Shown in pieces: positions 9,318-17,840 of a stretch of 64,000 nucleotides of DNA. The stretch spans positions 209,928 to 273,927 of the forward strand of contig JADJOY010000018.1 in the NCBI GenBank assembly GCA_016713535.1. Direction: 5' to 3'. The position numbers and the translations under genes are program-made. Source of the stretch: Deltaproteobacteria bacterium. Its GTDB lineage: Bacteria; JADJOY01. Below the pieces are notes generated by a model. That model was not told the DNA's origin, did not search any database, and saw only the letters and a list, made by a program, of their open reading frames with translations. How positions within the stretch are numbered: position 1 is the stretch's first letter; each line of letters begins with the position of its first letter.

Positions 9318-9491
9318 CGGTAGGCACGAGCGGCGCCGGGCGCGCGGGACCGCCAATCCTACTCCCATCCCCCGCGAATTTCCGGCGTGCGCGAGATGAC
9401 GGGCGCTTGTACGTGGAAACCCGGTCTGATAACTGAAGGCCGCCACCCAGCTTCGGCGTGCGGCGCCGTTTCGTCGCTTCGTGCCACCGTC
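9318..9491. promoter_or_regulatory. Divergent promoter region, methylase / coiled-coil gene
   Basis: This 174-bp gap separates the reverse methylase from the forward coiled-coil gene and must hold both promoters. A weak forward candidate is TTGTAC near 9408 with TAACT-like bases about 17 bp downstream. No operator-like inverted repeat was recognised. Confidence 0.3.
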
Positions 9492-10774
9492 ATGTCCCCG
9501 TTGCTCCCGCACCGTCGTGCCCTGCGCGCGCTGGCCTCCGTGGTCCTCGTCGTCCTCACGGCGCGGAGCGGGGTGGCGGCGCCCATGCCCGGGGAGCGCG
9601 CCGCCACGCTCGAGCGTCAGATCGGCGAGAAGAAGCGCGCCATCGAGCAACTCGAGAAGCGCAACGTCGATCTCCAGCAGGCTGTCGACGCGAACCCTGC
9701 CGATGCGGGCGCGAACCTCGCGGCGCGCCAGGAGGTGCGTCAGAACGTCCGCTACATCGCCGGGTACAAGAGCGAGATCGGCGACCTCGAGCGCGCCCTG
9801 GCGCGCGTGCGTGCCGCCGAGGCGAATGCGCCGCCCGCCCCGCCAGCGGGCAAGGCGGGCGCGACGGCCAAGCCACTGCCCCGTCCGAGCGACGATCGCG
9901 CCGCAGCGGCCGTGACCGCCACGCGAACCACGCAGCCCGTGATCCCCGTGCCCGTTCGGCCGGGCGAGCCGGGCGCGCTCGACACCGCGCAGGTCCACGA
10001 GCTGATGCGGAGCTGGGCGCTCGGCCGCGGTGGAGTCCCTGGTGCGGCCACCGTCGGGGTGGGCGCGGCGCCGCTGGCGCTGGTGATCGGCGCCCTCGAC
10101 TGGACGCTCGACTGGCGCGAGCTGAGCGCGGGTGTCGCGCTCGGTGCAGCGCTGGGCTGGGGGCTGCCGGTCGGCTTGGTCACGATCCTGCGGCGGCGTC
10201 GGCCTCAGCGGGCGCCCGTGGTGGGCTCGTTGAGCCGCAAGTGGGCGAACCTCGCCGGCGCGGCGGGCTCGCCGAGCAAGCAGTGGAGCGACCTCGCCGC
10301 GAAAGCGTCGACGCCGGTGCGGATCGCGGCCGGCGTGGACGGCCTCCTCGCGGCTTTCGCGCTGGCGTCGGCGCTCGCGTCCCTCGGTGGCTTCGGCGCG
10401 AGCCTCGGCACGCCCGGGCTGTGGGGTGAGGCGGCCGAGGTGGCGCTGGCGCTCGCGTTCGGCGCGGTGGCGGTCGGGCTGTGGAGGCGCCAGATGCTCG
10501 CGGCCGCGGTCGCGGGCTTCGTGCTGGCGGTGCTCGCCGCGGTGGTGCCGCTCGCGCTCGCGCTCACGCCGTTCGGTGGCCCCGGCGCCGTGGCGTGGGT
10601 GATGCTGCTTGCGGTCGGAGCGGCGCTCCAGGTGCCCGCGCTGGTGGCCCTGTGGTCGCTCGCCACGCCGCGAGCGGTGGGAGAGAGGCGCGGGGCGGGG
10701 TCCCGATGGTGGGCGCCGCGGTGGGAGCGCTGGTCGGGCTCGCTGGCGCTGCGCTCCATCTCGTCGCCGCGTGA
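9492..10774 (+). CDS. Exported coiled-coil/multi-TM protein, apparent frameshift
   Basis: Signal peptide (LASVVLVVLTARSGVAAP), a heptad-rich coiled coil (RQIGEKKRAIEQLEKRN and following), a proline-rich linker, then several membrane segments from about residue 190 on. I do not recognise a family. The initial frame runs into low-complexity arginine-rich sequence after 10700 and would overlap the transketolase start. Reading one base back within GGGGCGGGG (10692-10700) gives GVPMVGAAVGALVGLAGAA and a stop at 10774, a natural last membrane helix. One G appears to be missing. The start ATG 9492 was chosen because the signal peptide begins there. Confidence 0.55.
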
Positions 10775-11053
10775 GCCGTCGCCCGGCCGTGGCGACCCCG
10801 CCCGATTCCCTTGCCTGCCCGCCGCGCGGAGGGGTAGCATTGCCCGGGTCGACGCTGGATCGGCCTTCGTCCACAACCCAAGTCGTTCGGTCCCCGATTC
10901 CCGGGGGGAGACGTTCCTCCTGGGCGGGCGATCTCGACCGATCCCCAGGCAGCTCGGTCTTCGGTGCGGTGACCGGGTCGCTTCGGGTACGCGTCCAGCA
11001 ACGGGACGAGGCTTCAGAGGGCCGGTGACGGCTCCTTTCACCCCGAGGAGAGC

Positions 11054-11893
11054 ATGTCGATCCCCGAACGAGATGTCGGCCAGCTCGAGCAGATCCGCAA
11101 GCGCTTGGCGATCTGGAGCATTCGCATGACGACCGCGGCCGGAAACGGCCACCCCTCGTCGTGCCTGAGCGCGTCGCACATCGTCACGGCACTCTACTTC
11201 GGCGGCTTCCTGAGGCTCGATCCGAAGGCGCCCCACGCACCGGATCGCGACCGCTTCATCATGAGCAAGGGCCACGCGGCGCCCATCCTGTACGCGGCGC
11301 TCGCGGAGAAGGGCGTGTTCTCGACCGACACGTTGATGGGGCTGCGCAAGATCGGGGACCCGCTCGAGGGTCACCCGAACGTGCGCCGGGTGCCGGGCGT
11401 CGAGGCCTCGACGGGCTCGCTTGGGCAGGGGCTCTCGATCGGGCTCGGCATCGCGCTGGCCCAGAAGCTCGCCAAGAACGGCGCGCGCACCTTCGTGCTC
11501 ACCGGCGACGGCGAGCTCGACGAGGGCCAGGTGTGGGAGGCGGCGATGGCCGCCTCCAAGTACAAGTCCGACAACCTCGTGGCGATCGTCGATCGCAACC
11601 ACTACCAGCAGACCGGTCCCGGCGACCACGTGTTGCCGCTCGAGCCGCTGGCGGCGAAGTGGCAGGCGTGTGGCTGGGAGACCTACGAGATCGACGGCCA
11701 CGACTGGGCGCAGGTCGTGGGCGCTCTCAGCCGGGCGTGCGAGACCAAGGGCCGTCCCACGGCGATCCTGGCGCGCACGGTGAAGGGTTTCGGGGTGACG
11801 CGCATCGTCGAGGATCCGGGCAACAAGTTCCACGGCGTTCCGCTCAAGGCGAAGGAGGCCGAAGAGGCCATCCAGGAGATCGAGCGCGCATGA
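11054..11893 (+). CDS. Transketolase, N-terminal (TPP-binding) subunit
   Basis: 279 residues, matching the split transketolase alpha subunit. It carries AGNGHPSSCLSASHI, the ThDP-contacting SKGHAAPILYAAL, the active-site segment STGSLGQGLSIGLG and the TPP/Mg motif GDGELDEGQVWEA ending in VDRN. With the next gene it would transfer two-carbon units in the pentose phosphate or a dedicated sugar pathway. GAGGAGAG precedes the ATG. It overlaps the next start by ATGA. About 280 bp of leader upstream shows no recognised riboswitch. Confidence 0.92.
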   Translation: MSIPERDVGQLEQIRKRLAIWSIRMTTAAGNGHPSSCLSASHIVTALYFGGFLRLDPKAPHAPDRDRFIMSKGHAAPILYAALAEKGVFSTDTLMGLRKIGDPLEGHPNVRRVPGVEASTGSLGQGLSIGLGIALAQKLAKNGARTFVLTGDGELDEGQVWEAAMAASKYKSDNLVAIVDRNHYQQTGPGDHVLPLEPLAAKWQACGWETYEIDGHDWAQVVGALSRACETKGRPTAILARTVKGFGVTRIVEDPGNKFHGVPLKAKEAEEAIQEIERA

Positions 11894-12849
11894 ACATCGG
11901 TAAGTCGATCGGTCTCGAGCTGGGCCAGAGCACTCGCTTCGCGTTCGGCGAGGAGCTCGCGGCTCTCGGCGATGTGTTCCCCACGCTGGTGGTGGTCGAC
12001 GGCGACGTCGGCAACTCCACCCGCACGGAGGTCTTCGGCAAGAAGTACCCCGAGCGCTTCTTCAACGCCGGCATCGCCGAGAGCAACATGGTGAGCATGG
12101 CGGCGGGCCTGGCACTCTCCGGACACATCTCCGTGGCGTCGAGCTTCGCGGCGTTCCTGACGTGCAACGCATACGACCAGATCCGCATGGGCGTGGGCTT
12201 CCCGCACGCCAACGTGAAGCTGGTCGGCAGCCACTGCGGCATCTCGATCGGCGAGGACGGCCCCAGCCAGATGGGGATCGAGGACTTGGCGCTGATGTCG
12301 TCGATCCCGCAGATGGTGGTGCTCGCGCCCTGCGATGGAGTGAGCACGCGGGCGCTGACCCGCAAGATGCTCGAGTACGTCGGGCCGGTGTACATGCGCA
12401 CCGGGCGGCCGGACGTTCCGGTGATCTACAAGGACGGCGCCGCGGCGCTCGAGATCGGCACGGCGAATCGTGTCCGCGAGGGCAAGGACGCCACGATCAT
12501 CGCGTGCGGCCTGATGGTGGCGATCGCGCTCGAGGCGGCCGCCGAGCTCGCCAAGCGCGGGGTCGAGTGCCGGGTGCTCGACATGCACACCGTGAAGCCG
12601 ATCGATCGCGCGGCGATCGTCGCGGCGGCGCGTGAGACGGGCGCGATCGTGACCGCCGAGGAGCACCTCCTCGACGGCGGGCTCGGCAGCGCGGTGGCGC
12701 GGGTCGTCACCGAGGAAGCGCCGTGCAAGATGGCGTTCGTGGGCGTGCGAGACACCTACGCCGAGAGCGGCAAGCCCGAAGAGCTGCTCGCCAAGTACGG
12801 CCTCACCACCGCCGAGGTCGTCGCCGCCGTCGAGCGCGCGAAGCGTTGA
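11890..12849 (+). CDS. Transketolase, C-terminal subunit
   Basis: 319 residues. It contains the pyrimidine-binding domain (FFNAGIAESNMVSMAAGLAL, with the catalytic Glu of AGIAE), GSHCGISIGEDGPSQMG, and the C-terminal domain with VLDMHTVKPID. This is the partner of the upstream subunit; the 4-bp overlap ensures balanced translation. The pair may be a general transketolase or a specialised one acting on secondary-metabolite or glycan sugars; nothing nearby decides this. Confidence 0.92.
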   Translation: MNIGKSIGLELGQSTRFAFGEELAALGDVFPTLVVVDGDVGNSTRTEVFGKKYPERFFNAGIAESNMVSMAAGLALSGHISVASSFAAFLTCNAYDQIRMGVGFPHANVKLVGSHCGISIGEDGPSQMGIEDLALMSSIPQMVVLAPCDGVSTRALTRKMLEYVGPVYMRTGRPDVPVIYKDGAAALEIGTANRVREGKDATIIACGLMVAIALEAAAELAKRGVECRVLDMHTVKPIDRAAIVAAARETGAIVTAEEHLLDGGLGSAVARVVTEEAPCKMAFVGVRDTYAESGKPEELLAKYGLTTAEVVAAVERAKR

Positions 12850-12858
12850 TCGGTCTCG

Positions 12859-12928
12859 CTGGAGGGCCAGCGCTTCGTCGGTGGCCCCCGCGTCGATCCT
12901 GGGGCCGTCGACGAAGCGACGCCCTCCA
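12859..12928. repeat. REP-like palindromic repeat pair (inverted)
   Basis: Two copies of a 30-bp element face each other in the gap between convergent genes. The forward copy (12859-12888) begins CTGGAGGGCC and contains CGCTTCGTCG. The reverse copy (12901-12928) is GGGGCCGTCGACGAAGCG followed by ACGCCCTCCA. Each copy can fold by itself, and the pair forms a larger hairpin. The same element occurs at 20271 and 58825-58902. A role as terminator or mobile REP/BIME-type repeat is inferred. Confidence 0.75.
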
Positions 12929-12937
12929 TGCGCGCTT

Positions 12938-13720
12938 CTACCCGGCCGTGATCCCGCCGTCGATGGCGATCGAGGCGCCGGTGATGTAGCCGGCGGCGGG
13001 CGAAACCAGGAACAGCACCAAGCTCGCGATCTCGCTCGGCTCCGCGATGCGCTTGATGGCGCTGCGCGCGAGCACCCGCTCGAGATGGTCGGGGATGCGG
13101 TCCGGCTGGACCCCCATCGGCGTGTCGACGTAGCCCGGACAGACGGTGTTGGCGGTGATGCCACGCGTTCCCCACTCGAGCGCCACCGTCTTGGTGAAGC
13201 CGATCACCGCGTGCTTGCTGGCGACGTACGCTGCGGACAGCGGTGCACCCACCAGCCCGTGCGCGGACGCGATCGTGACGATGCGCCCGAAGCCGCGCTC
13301 GGACATCGCCGGCAGCACGCGCTGGGTGAAGAGGAACGTGCCCTTCAGGTTCACGTCGAGCACGTGGTCCCACTGGTGCTCGGCGATCGCGTCGACGCGC
13401 AGCATCGGTCCGGCGATGCCGGCGTCGTTGACGAGGATGTCGATCCGCCCCCAGCGCGCGAGCGCGGCGCTCACCGCCGCGTCGATCATCGTCGAGCGGG
13501 TCACGTCGCAGAACTGCGCCACGCTCTCGCCGCCGTCGCGCTCGATCTCGCTCACGGTGCGCTCGGCGCCGCGCAGGTTGCGGTCGAGCACCACCACCCG
13601 CGCGCCCTCGCTGGCGAGGCACTGCGCGATCGACCGGCCGATACCGCTCGCGGCGCCGGTGACGATCGCCACCCGCCCGCGAATCCCTTCGCGATTGTCA
13701 CTGCTCGCTTGCTGGGCCAT
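12938..13720 (-). CDS. SDR family NAD(P)-dependent dehydrogenase (3-hydroxybutyrate dehydrogenase-like)
   Basis: 260 residues. Rossmann motif VTGAASGIGRS, LDRNLRG at the cofactor-choice position (Asp favours NAD), active-site Ser in IASAHGLVGAP and YVASK with the catalytic Tyr/Lys. VCPGYVDTPM and the C-terminal GGITAG resemble 3-hydroxybutyrate dehydrogenases. The usual NNAG reads NDAG, an unusual change at a structural site. It probably oxidises a hydroxy-acid or secondary alcohol in the cytoplasm. It is divergent from the gene at 13787. Confidence 0.85.
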   Translation of the reverse strand: MAQQASSDNREGIRGRVAIVTGAASGIGRSIAQCLASEGARVVVLDRNLRGAERTVSEIERDGGESVAQFCDVTRSTMIDAAVSAALARWGRIDILVNDAGIAGPMLRVDAIAEHQWDHVLDVNLKGTFLFTQRVLPAMSERGFGRIVTIASAHGLVGAPLSAAYVASKHAVIGFTKTVALEWGTRGITANTVCPGYVDTPMGVQPDRIPDHLERVLARSAIKRIAEPSEIASLVLFLVSPAAGYITGASIAIDGGITAG

Positions 13721-13786
13721 CCGCGAAGCCTACGTCTCGGCACGGCGGGTTCCAACCGCCAGCGCACCGTCGTACGGTAGCGCTCG

Positions 13787-14320
13787 ATGGCGATCTACTT
13801 CCCGCGTGGCTTCAACTCCGGCGAGCCGGTGCGTGTGGTGGACGGCGTCACCGTGGTGCGCGGTGCGCTGGCGCGGCAGCCGGCCGAGCTGGTCGTGGTG
13901 GCGTGCGCGCGCACGCTCCTCGGCGCGCCGGCGAGCGGCGTCGCCAGGGTGGCGCTCGCGGCGCTGGGCGCGGGCCTGACACAGCGCGTGCGCGCGCTGC
14001 CGCGCGGCTCGCGCGAGGTCCACGAACTGGCGGCGGACGGCGTGAACCGGCGCTGGCTCGGGTTCGTCGAGGTGACCGACGAGCCACGAGCCGAAAGCGA
14101 GCTCGCGAACGTGGTGGAGCGGATCGCCGCCTACGCGGCGATCCGCGGCGCGCGCGAGATCGCGCTCGCGCCCTTCGGCACCGAGCCGCGCGCCGCCAGG
14201 GCGCTGGTCCAGCTGCTGCGCACGTGGCCGGCAGGCCCGCGCTGGATCGTGGTGGTGCGCGAGCGCGCTCAGTTCGAGGCAGCGGGTGGTGCGGCCGCGG
14301 CGTCGCCGACCTCGCCGTAG
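13787..14320 (+). CDS. Hypothetical protein, overlaps convergent gene
   Basis: 177 residues, no signal peptide or membrane helix. Seen: two alpha/beta-like halves, with ELVVVACARTLLGAP and REIALAPFGTEPRAARALV suggesting Rossmann-like strands. I do not recognise a family. The last 52 bp overlap the 3' end of the reverse membrane gene, a convergent tail-to-tail overlap. The Ala-rich tail (AAAASPTSP) could be an artefact of an unresolved frame end. Confidence 0.55.
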   Translation: MAIYFPRGFNSGEPVRVVDGVTVVRGALARQPAELVVVACARTLLGAPASGVARVALAALGAGLTQRVRALPRGSREVHELAADGVNRRWLGFVEVTDEPRAESELANVVERIAAYAAIRGAREIALAPFGTEPRAARALVQLLRTWPAGPRWIVVVRERAQFEAAGGAAAASPTSP

Positions 14321-15825
14321 ATCCGTCGCCAAACCTCGAAGATCCGGAGGCTCCGCTCGCCCCACTCGGAGCGCAGCCGGGCCAGCGTCGGAGAGGCGCC
14401 CGCTGGCCGCGGCACGTAGGGCATCGGCCATGGCCAGATCGAGGTCAGGAGCGCGCGATTCCGCGCCACCTCGGCTGGCTGCTCGCGGGTGTAGAAGAGC
14501 TTCCACGTCAGCCGCTCGTCGTCGGGCAGCTCGGCGAGGCCGCTCTCGTTTCGCGCCGCGTGGGGAAAGCGCTCGTACCACCGGGGGTCGGCGGGAAGAT
14601 CGATCGACCCGGCGAGCCGAGGCAGCACCAGAAGCGCGAGGGCGAGGACGCCCACGGCGGTGGCCACCGACGTTCGCTCGCGAACCTCGGTGAACGCCTG
14701 GATCGCGACCCCGATCCAGATTCCCCACGGAACGAACATGAGCAACACGGTGCTCATCTTGAGCTCCTCCCAGTTCTCCTGGAACGCGAGGAAGAGCCAG
14801 AAGAGCCCGATCCAGGTCCACGTCAGCAGGGCGAGCCGAGGCTGGCGCCGCGCGATCCTCACCGCTCCCACGAGCGCGAGCGCGCACGGCACCGCGCCGA
14901 AACAGCGCAGGAACACGAGAGGCAGTGACAGTACGGTGGGAAACGCGAAGTGTGGTGTGCGAATCCACTCCGAATGGAAGGGACGGTTGAGGAGCCCGTT
15001 GAACGGGAACTCGAAGCCGAGGAGGTGGTGCGGAAAGAAGGGGCGGAACCCCTCGAAGTTCGCGTATTGGGTGGGGTTGGCGAGGGGATCGCCGTAGGCG
15101 TGGCTCTTCCACGCCATGACCGGCGCGATGGTGACGAGCGCGCCCACCGTGAAGAGGGCGAGCGCCCGCCACCGGTCGCGTTCGGTCACGAGCCACAGGA
15201 AGAGCGCCGGGATGAAGAAGATGCTCATGTCCCGGACACCGCCGAGCACGCCGAGCACCATCCCCGCGGCGAGCCTCGACGGCCGCGGCTGCAGCAGCAG
15301 CACGAACAAGAGCGCGATCAGCGACAAGCTCAGGAGCCCAGGATTGAGCGTACCGAGGGCGAAGCTCATCGGGTTGAGCGCGGTGAGAATCCCGACCGGT
15401 AGCGCGATCACGCCGCGCACTCCCGCTGCCTCGATCGCGAGGAACGCGAGCAACGCCCCGAGCCCGACCCCGATTGCGTGCTGCACCCGGTAGCCCGCCT
15501 GCCCGAGCGCCAGGAAACCGAGCGCATGATGGACCCCCGAGCCGACCTGCTGGTCCTTGGTGGCGATCCGGAACGTGTCGGGCTGGACGAGGTCGCCTGG
15601 CAGCCTCTCGGGTGTACGCGCGACGTAGAGCGGCGAACCGTCGACGTCCACGAACTCGACGGCGGTCCCCGCGATCAGCGCGGCGGGGACCGCGATGTAC
15701 GTGTCCCAGTAGCCGGTCGTGGGGCCGCGGTAGGTGATGAACGCCACCGTGGCGCCGAGGACGGACGCAAGCGTGGCGGCGAGGTGAAGCGTTCGTGGCA
15801 CGAGGCGATCTCGCGATCCGCGCAT
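14269..15825 (-). CDS. Polytopic membrane protein (possible GT-C-type glycosyltransferase)
   Basis: 518 residues with about ten hydrophobic helices, including ALLAFLAIEAAG, LSLSLIALLFVLLL and FWLFLAFQENWEE. An acidic YWDTY motif sits in the first loop after helix 1, where GT-C glycosyltransferases carry catalytic acids, and a soluble tail of about 90 residues closes the protein. This architecture fits a lipid-linked-sugar glycosyltransferase, but no family-defining motif was recognised. It starts at the ATG at 15825 and is separated by 41 bp from the lexA 3' end. Confidence 0.6.
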   Translation of the reverse strand: MRGSRDRLVPRTLHLAATLASVLGATVAFITYRGPTTGYWDTYIAVPAALIAGTAVEFVDVDGSPLYVARTPERLPGDLVQPDTFRIATKDQQVGSGVHHALGFLALGQAGYRVQHAIGVGLGALLAFLAIEAAGVRGVIALPVGILTALNPMSFALGTLNPGLLSLSLIALLFVLLLQPRPSRLAAGMVLGVLGGVRDMSIFFIPALFLWLVTERDRWRALALFTVGALVTIAPVMAWKSHAYGDPLANPTQYANFEGFRPFFPHHLLGFEFPFNGLLNRPFHSEWIRTPHFAFPTVLSLPLVFLRCFGAVPCALALVGAVRIARRQPRLALLTWTWIGLFWLFLAFQENWEELKMSTVLLMFVPWGIWIGVAIQAFTEVRERTSVATAVGVLALALLVLPRLAGSIDLPADPRWYERFPHAARNESGLAELPDDERLTWKLFYTREQPAEVARNRALLTSIWPWPMPYVPRPAGASPTLARLRSEWGERSLRIFEVWRRIYGEVGDAAAAPPAASN

Positions 15826-15866
15826 GAGGCGCGCGGGCCGCGAGATTCAACCACGGACGGCGGGGT

Positions 15867-16471
15867 TCAGCGAACCGGCGCGCGCACCAGCCCGACCACG
15901 ACTCCCTGTACGTCGAGGTCGCGGGTCACGATCGGTGCGTAGCGAGGGTTCTCGGCTTCGAGCCGGAACTGGTCCGCGTCCTGAAAAAACGCTTCAGCGT
16001 GGCCTCGCCGTCGGGCAGCAACGCGACCACGATCTCGCCGTTCCGGGCCGCGGTGCGCTTCTCGACGATGACGTAGTCGCCCTCCAGGATGCCGGCGCCG
16101 GTCATCGAGTCTCCGCGCACCTGGAGCGCGAACCGGCCGGTGCCTTCGACCAGCCCGGGAACGTCGAGGGAGTCTTGCTGCTCGATCGCCTCGATGGGCC
16201 GTCCCGCGGCGATGCGCCCCGCGAGCGGGAGCACGCCGCGCCGATCGGGCTCACCGGTGTCCGGGTCGATCACCTCGATGGAGCGAGCGAGACCCGGATC
16301 GCGGGTGATGGCACCCTTCTTCTCGAGCGCTCGCAGGAACCCATGGACCCCGTTGGTGGAGCGAATGCCGAACCGGTCGCCGATCTCGCGCACTGATGGC
16401 GGGACACCTTTGTCGCGGATGCGCGCCCGGATGAACTCGAGGATCTCTTGCTGTCGTGGGGTGAGGTTCAT
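15867..16471 (-). CDS. lexA: LexA repressor, requires -1 frameshift for full length
   Basis: SOS-response repressor and self-cleaving protease. The winged helix-turn-helix is N-terminal (MNLTPRQQEILEFI; VREIGDRFGIRSTNGVHGFL), the cleavage site is AG in PLAGRIAAG, and the Ser/Lys dyad lies in GDSMTGAGI and EATLKRF. In the initial frame the reading ends at 15926 with an unrelated tail (181 residues). A -1 shift at T-TTT-TTC (15989-15983), directly after KRFF, gives QDADQFRLEAENPRYAPIV, then VQGVVVGLVRAPVR and a stop at 15867: 201 residues, the normal LexA length. Either one T is missing from the read or the gene uses programmed frameshifting. It overlaps the upstream zinc-ribbon gene by 4 bp. 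Confidence 0.88.
15983..15989 (-). promoter_or_regulatory. Candidate -1 ribosomal slippery heptamer in lexA
   Basis: On the coding strand the bases are TTTTTTC, read in the initial frame as (CG)T-TTT-TTC. This is the X-XXY-YYZ pattern needed for tandem -1 slippage. A shift exactly here restores the LexA C-terminal strands. The competing reading is a homopolymer run one base short. Confidence 0.5.
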
Positions 16472-16986
16472 ACGAGATCCAGAGGGACGTCGTCCGCGGC
16501 GACCGCCGGCCGATCGCCGGCGAAACCGAGTAGCTCGCCCTGCGGCTGCGCGCCCTCGACCGTATGGCGCTTGCGGCGCTTGGTGAAGTTCCGCACATGG
16601 CGCAGCGCGGCGCGCTTGGAGTCCCGTTCCACCTGCCCGTCGACCACGAAGCGCCTGCATGAGAGGCACTTGCTCATCACGGTGCCGTCCGGGAACCGCA
16701 GCACGAAGAGGTGCTTCTCGCTGCACTGGTCACACACGAACGGCCCACCCGAGGAGCGGCGCGCGGGCCTGGCGCGGCTCTCCGTGGCGGGCTCCGCGAG
16801 CTGGACGTCTGGCTCGTCCGGCGCCGGCTCGCCGATGCCCGTGGCCGGATCCACGATCCAGCGGCGCCCGGTGACCAGGTTGCGCGTGATGAGGATGCGA
16901 CCCTGGACGCCCCGGACGCGGACGCCTTCGACCTGCATCCCCATGTGCTTCAGCTCGCTGTGAGTGGCTACTGAGTGAGTGTTCAT
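16468..16986 (-). CDS. Zinc-ribbon protein in operon with lexA
   Basis: 172 residues. A central zinc ribbon has two CxxC pairs, CDQCSEKHLFVLRFPDG and CLSCRRFVV, about 25 residues apart. The N-terminal part (VRGVQGRILITRNLVTGRRW) looks like a small beta domain, and the middle is low-complexity. The family is not recognised. The stop overlaps the lexA start by ATGA, so the two are translated together and this gene may be SOS-regulated. The ATG itself lies inside an inverted repeat (see 16984-17022). Confidence 0.65.
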   Translation of the reverse strand: MNTHSVATHSELKHMGMQVEGVRVRGVQGRILITRNLVTGRRWIVDPATGIGEPAPDEPDVQLAEPATESRARPARRSSGGPFVCDQCSEKHLFVLRFPDGTVMSKCLSCRRFVVDGQVERDSKRAALRHVRNFTKRRKRHTVEGAQPQGELLGFAGDRPAVAADDVPLDLV

Positions 16987-17022
16987 GGTGAACGCGAGTT
17001 TAGTGGACGAGCGTTCACCATG
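16984..17022 (-). promoter_or_regulatory. 12-bp inverted repeat filling the lexA-operon promoter gap
   Basis: CATGGTGAACGC (16984-16995) and GCGTTCACCATG (17011-17022) are perfect inverted arms with a 15-bp spacer. They occupy the whole 36-bp gap between this operon and the upstream gene and include the start codon. A second palindrome, GTTCATGGTGAAC (16981-16993), overlaps the left arm. GTTC/GAAC half-sites are common in LexA boxes, so an autoregulatory operator is a reasonable inference. A terminator for the upstream gene is the alternative. Confidence 0.55.
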
Positions 17023-17769
17023 TCAAGCGGAATCGAGACGAGCGCGCAAGGCGCCGGGGCGATTGGTGATGATGCCGTCCACCCCCGCCTCGATCAGCCC
17101 CCGCGCCACCTCCGGGTCGTCCACGGTCCACACCAGGACCCCCAGGCCGAGCGCGCGCGCCTCGTCGAGGAGCGCGCCGTCCACCAGGCTCGCGCCCGGG
17201 TGAACGAACGAGGCCCGCACGCGCCGGGCGTCGGCGGCGAGGGTCTCGATCGGATCCTCGTAGAGCAGCCCGATCGGCAGGTCGTCGTCGCACTCGCGCA
17301 GCGCGACCAGCGCGTCGAGCTTGAAGGACGAGATCAGCACGCTCCCGGCGCTGCCGGTCTCGCGCACCACGTCCACGACCGCGCGCTCGAGCCCCACGCC
17401 GGGCCGCCCTTTGAGCTCGATGTTGATCGGCACCCGTGGCGCTACGCGCGTGAGCACGTCGCGCAGCGGCGGCACGGCCTCGCTGCGAAAGCGCGGCTCG
17501 AACCAGCCGCCGGCGTCGAGCGCGGCGAGCTCGGCCGCGCTCCGCTCCCACACGTGCCCGGCGGCGCCGGTGGTGCGGATCAGCGTACCGTCGTGGATCA
17601 CCACGACCTCGCCGTCGCGGGCGAGGCGCACGTCGAGCTCGATGGCATCGGCGCCCTGGCGGAGCGCCTCCTCGAATGCGGCCATGGTGTTCTCGGGGCA
17701 GTCGGCGGACGCCCCGCGGTGCGCGATCCAGCGGAACGAGCGGTCGTCGAAGGTGGAACCCATGCGCAT
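17023..17769 (-). CDS. Glycerophosphodiester phosphodiesterase
   Basis: 248 residues, the normal length for cytosolic GDPD enzymes, which hydrolyse deacylated phospholipids to glycerol-3-phosphate and an alcohol. Active-site elements are present: WIAHRGASADCPENT, AIELDVRLARDGEVVV with the metal-binding Glu/Asp, IHDGTL, and NIELKG. The C-terminal VDDPEVARGLIEAGVDGIITN is typical. No signal peptide. Two ATGs (17769, 17763) are possible. It is divergent from the FmdB-type gene. Confidence 0.9.
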   Translation of the reverse strand: MRMGSTFDDRSFRWIAHRGASADCPENTMAAFEEALRQGADAIELDVRLARDGEVVVIHDGTLIRTTGAAGHVWERSAAELAALDAGGWFEPRFRSEAVPPLRDVLTRVAPRVPINIELKGRPGVGLERAVVDVVRETGSAGSVLISSFKLDALVALRECDDDLPIGLLYEDPIETLAADARRVRASFVHPGASLVDGALLDEARALGLGVLVWTVDDPEVARGLIEAGVDGIITNRPGALRARLDSA

Positions 17770-17840
17770 TGACTCCGTGGAGAGGGCTTCGTTATCTGCT
17801 TGCCGGTCACCGCGCGATGCGGGCGCGAGGAGCGGACGCC

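Noticed and set aside
9318-10874. Upstream extension of the methylase frame
   Set aside because: The extra 519 codons are antisense to the coiled-coil protein and low-complexity; the methylase ATG at 9317 fits the family.
10775-11053. Possible thiamine riboswitch before transketolase
   Set aside because: The conserved CUGAGA and ACCUGAUC-type segments are not present in the leader.
10775-11129. Continuation of the coiled-coil membrane protein into the transketolase gene
   Set aside because: The sequence loses its membrane character after 10700 and would overlap the transketolase start and ribosome site; a one-base shift gives a natural end at 10774.
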